A stretch of 64,000 bases of DNA from Actinoallomurus purpureus (lineage in GTDB: Bacteria; Actinomycetota; Actinomycetes; Streptosporangiales; Streptosporangiaceae): contig NZ_JAMXMY010000022.1 of NCBI RefSeq assembly GCF_024055795.1, positions 62,001 through 126,000 on the forward strand, read 5' to 3'. Made by a program: the position numbers and the translations under genes. This document shows, one piece after another, positions 62,069 through 64,000 of the stretch. Below the pieces are notes generated by a model. It worked only from the letters and a program-made list of their open reading frames with translations. It was not told the origin of the DNA and ran no database searches. Position 1 is the first letter of the stretch. Every line of letters begins with the position of its first letter.

Positions 62069-62142
62069 TCGGGACGGCGGGATTTGAACCCACGATCTTC
62101 TGACCCCCAGTCAGACGCCCTACCAAGCTAGGCCACGTCCCG
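62069..62142 (-). tRNA. tRNA-Pro (anticodon GGG)
   Basis: A complete cloverleaf can be drawn. The acceptor stem is CGGGACG with CGTCCCG and discriminator A; the anticodon arm is TCTGA-CTGGGGG-TCAGA, giving GGG for codon CCC; the T arm is GTGGG-TTCAAAT-CCCGC. CCA is not encoded. A C1-G72 pair is typical of bacterial tRNA-Pro. Confidence 0.95.
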
Positions 62143-62217
62143 ATGCCCGCCGCAGCGAGCGAGTCAACTCTAGCGTAGACCGCGACCGCTTCGCGCATCG
62201 TGGATCCGCCTCGGCGA

Positions 62218-63378
62218 TCACAGTTCGACCCAGGCGGCGGTGGTCGCGGAGCGCTCCATGGCCTCCAGGGCCTCGGCGCTGCGGACGGCGTCCTCGATCG
62301 TGGCGCCGTGGGGCGTGGCCTCGACTACGCTCCGCAGGAACGCGGCGGCCTCGATCACCTTGGTGTCGTCGTAGCTCATCGCGATGCCGGCGCCGGGCTG
62401 GAACCGCGCGTACTCCCCATCGCCGGGGCCGGCGAGCACCGTGGTCGCCGACTGGTTCTGGTAGTCCCCGCCCGCGGAGACCACCAGCTCCCCCGGGCGC
62501 CGGAAGTCCCAGCCGACCAGGCCCCCGGTGCCGTGGACGGCGAAGCCGTAGGTGTTCTGCTCCCCCACCTCCGTACGTCCCGCCTCGAAGGTCACCCGGA
62601 CCCCGCTGCGCGTACGCAGCAGGGCGCAGACGTAGTCCTCGTTCTCGACGGCGCCGGTGGGCCCGCCCGGCGCGTCGACGACCGCGTAGTGGCTGCCGCC
62701 GGGGGCCGAGAGCGGGCGCTCGGGCACGAAGACGGCGGTGTCGGAGACGAGTCGTTCGAGGTCGCCGAGGAGGAAGCGGACGAGGTCGACGCCGTGGGAG
62801 GCCAGGTCGCCGAGCACGCCCGAGCCCCCCTGCGCGCGGAGGAACCGCCAGGTGAGCGCGCCGGCGGGGTGTGCGGCGTAGTCGGTGAGCAGGTGGACAC
62901 GGGCGTGGGTGGGCGTGCCGATGGCACCCTCGGCGATCAGGCGGCGGGCGCGGGCGACGGCGGGGACGTTGCGGTAGTTGAACCCGACGCTCGCCTGGAC
63001 CTCCGCCCGGGCCACGGCCTCGGCGACCGCGCGGGCGTCCCCGGCCGTGAGGCCGACGGGCTTCTCGATCCACAGGTGCCGGCCCGACTCCGCGACCGCC
63101 ACGCCGATCTCGCGGTGGAGGGCGTTCGGGGCGGTCACGCTCACCGCCTCGACCTCCGGGTCGGCGAGGAGGTCCCGCCAGTCGGCGTAGCGGCGGTCGG
63201 GGGCGTACCGGGACGCGAAGTCCGCCAGCTGTGCGGGCACGGTCTCGGCCACGGCGACCAGGCGCGGCCGTACGGGCAGCTCCGGATAGTGGTGGGGCAG
63301 CCTGGCGTACGCGCGGGCGTGCGTGTGTCCCATCCAGCCGGCGCCGATCACCCCGACGCCGAGTACGCGCTCCTCCAA
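62218..63378 (-). CDS. Gfo/Idh/MocA family oxidoreductase
   Basis: A 386-residue NAD(P)-dependent sugar oxidoreductase. The Rossmann motif GVGVIGAGWMGHTHARAYAR is at the N-terminus, the catalytic-loop motif is LWIEKPVGLTAGDARAVAEA near residue 105, and SVGFNYRNVPAVARARRLIA begins the substrate domain. TTG 63378 follows the strong site GGAGGAGGA. The sugar ABC ATPase gene lies just upstream on the same strand, so it probably acts on an imported sugar or cyclitol such as an inositol; that is inference. A hairpin repeat separates the two genes. Confidence 0.9.
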   Translation of the reverse strand: MEERVLGVGVIGAGWMGHTHARAYARLPHHYPELPVRPRLVAVAETVPAQLADFASRYAPDRRYADWRDLLADPEVEAVSVTAPNALHREIGVAVAESGRHLWIEKPVGLTAGDARAVAEAVARAEVQASVGFNYRNVPAVARARRLIAEGAIGTPTHARVHLLTDYAAHPAGALTWRFLRAQGGSGVLGDLASHGVDLVRFLLGDLERLVSDTAVFVPERPLSAPGGSHYAVVDAPGGPTGAVENEDYVCALLRTRSGVRVTFEAGRTEVGEQNTYGFAVHGTGGLVGWDFRRPGELVVSAGGDYQNQSATTVLAGPGDGEYARFQPGAGIAMSYDDTKVIEAAAFLRSVVEATPHGATIEDAVRSAEALEAMERSATTAAWVEL

Positions 63379-63403
63379 CGCTCCTCCTCCGGCGACGGGC
63401 GCC

Positions 63404-63464
63404 GTTGATCTTGGGAGAATCGCCGTTCCGGCACGCGACGAAACGGCGATTCTCCCGAACTCGA
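63404..63464. repeat. Long intergenic hairpin, copy B
   Basis: GGGAGAATCGCCGTT (63413-63427) and AACGGCGATTCTCCC (63442-63456) form a 15-bp perfect stem with a 14-base loop; weaker pairing extends outward (GTTGATCTT at the left edge). It lies about 12 bases beyond the stop of the ABC ATPase gene, the same relative position as copy A after the GH6 gene. Confidence 0.65.
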
Positions 63465-63475
63465 CGATGGATTTG

Positions 63476-64000
63476 TCAGGCGGGCGGCTCGGGGGGCGTC
63501 TTCCGGATCGACAGTTCGGCGACCTCGTGCTCGAACTCCTCCGCGACCCGGCCGAGCGCGGTGTCGGTGGCCGCGGCCCCCTCCAGCTCGTGGCTGAGCT
63601 GCTCGAGCTCCTCGCCGCCGGCCATCAGCGCGGTGAGCCGCTCCCGGGTGATCTCGTCCCTGGCGAAGTCGCCGAGCGGGCGGCCGCGGTTGAGGATCAG
63701 GAAGCGGTCTCCGACCGGATACGCGTGGTGCGGGTTGTGGGTGATGAACACGACGCCGAGCCCGCGTTCCTTGGCCCGCATGATGTAGCGGAGCACGACC
63801 CCGGCCTGCTTGACTCCCAGCGCGGCGGTGGGCTCGTCCAGGATGAGCACCTTCGCGCCGAAGTAGACGGCACGGGCGATGGCGACGCACTGGCGCTCGC
63901 CGCCGGACAGCGTGCCGATCGGCTGGTCGACGTCGCGCAGGTCGATGCCCATGTTGTGCAGTTCCGTACGGGTCGTCTCCCGCATGAACCGGATGTCGAG
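63476..64000 (-). CDS. Sugar ABC transporter ATP-binding protein (5' part beyond the window)
   Basis: The last 174 residues are visible. They include the ABC signature [20 protein letters not shown], Walker [13 protein letters not shown], the H-loop [20 protein letters not shown] and an extended C-terminal tail ([20 protein letters not shown]). Single-domain ATPases of this type serve ribose-, inositol- or rhizopine-class importers. Walker A lies outside. It is upstream of the oxidoreductase gene and probably in one transcription unit with it. Confidence 0.9.
   Translation of the reverse strand, partial: LDIRFMRETTRTELHNMGIDLRDVDQPIGTLSGGERQCVAIARAVYFGAKVLILDEPTAALGVKQAGVVLRYIMRAKERGLGVVFITHNPHHAYPVGDRFLILNRGRPLGDFARDEITRERLTALMAGGEELEQLSHELEGAAATDTALGRVAEEFEHEVAELSIRKTPPEPPA

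Noticed and set aside
1-64000. CRISPR arrays, insertion sequences, rRNA genes or replication origin
   Set aside because: No regularly spaced repeats, transposase motifs, rRNA-like stretches or DnaA-box clusters were noticed on reading.

Overview
The window is GC-rich actinomycete DNA: most genes use G or C at the third codon position, and GTG and TTG starts with strong purine-rich ribosome binding sites are common. A conservon operon, a PkwA-type WD40 protein kinase, ABC sugar lipoproteins and a probable imiditide-type cluster suggest the order Streptosporangiales (Actinomadura or Nonomuraea-like). That placement is inference; no rRNA or marker gene is present.

Layout. 0-1.2 kb: an ECF41-type sigma factor divergent from a carboxymuconolactone decarboxylase-like protein. 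1.2-8.0 kb: an accessory segment, visibly richer in A/T, with an XRE/DUF5753 regulator, a short DUF397 protein, two DUF6879 proteins, a formyltransferase-like enzyme, a frameshifted NB-ARC/TPR signalling protein and small conserved proteins. 8.0-8.7 kb: an empty stretch. 8.7-35.2 kb: a large L-rhamnose catabolon. It has four secreted glycosidases in one run (two GH78-type rhamnosidases, a GH127/DUF1680 enzyme with a LamG domain, another six-hairpin rhamnosidase-like enzyme), a FucI/AraA-like isomerase, one more GH78 enzyme, the aldolase/dehydrogenase fusion RhaEW, isomerase RhaI, mutarotase RhaM, the ABC importer RhaSQPT, a LacI-type regulator and rhamnulokinase RhaB. Three copies of a TTAAAACGTTTTAA-like palindrome sit at the importer, regulator and kinase promoters. 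Together the genes would release rhamnose outside the cell, import it and convert it to dihydroxyacetone phosphate and lactaldehyde-derived products.

35.4-48.3 kb: a secreted trypsin-like protease, a P450, a cupin, a TetR/acyl-CoA dehydrogenase pair with a perfect operator, a membrane-anchored protein with a PHD/RING-like Cys4-His-Cys3 finger, a D-serine dehydratase-like enzyme with RidA, a conservon (cvnA-D) and a GH6 lipoprotein. 48.5-52.8 kb: a DUF4397-sortase fusion, a seven-blade WD40 kinase and an IclR regulator. 52.9-59.7 kb: a GH42 beta-galactosidase plus sugar ABC importer (no ATPase) under a LacI regulator, with three ATGTTTACGTAAACAT-like operators. 59.7-62.0 kb: a 45-residue Lys/Asp-rich peptide gene overlapping a protein L-isoaspartyl methyltransferase homologue, a candidate RiPP (imiditide-like) cluster, facing a 5'-truncated PLD-like gene. 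62.0-64.0 kb: tRNA-Pro(GGG), a Gfo/Idh/MocA oxidoreductase and a sugar ABC ATPase cut by the window edge.

The most interesting items are the minimal precursor/methyltransferase pair, the PHD-like finger protein, two families of dispersed intergenic repeats, and two single-base frameshifts in otherwise intact genes.
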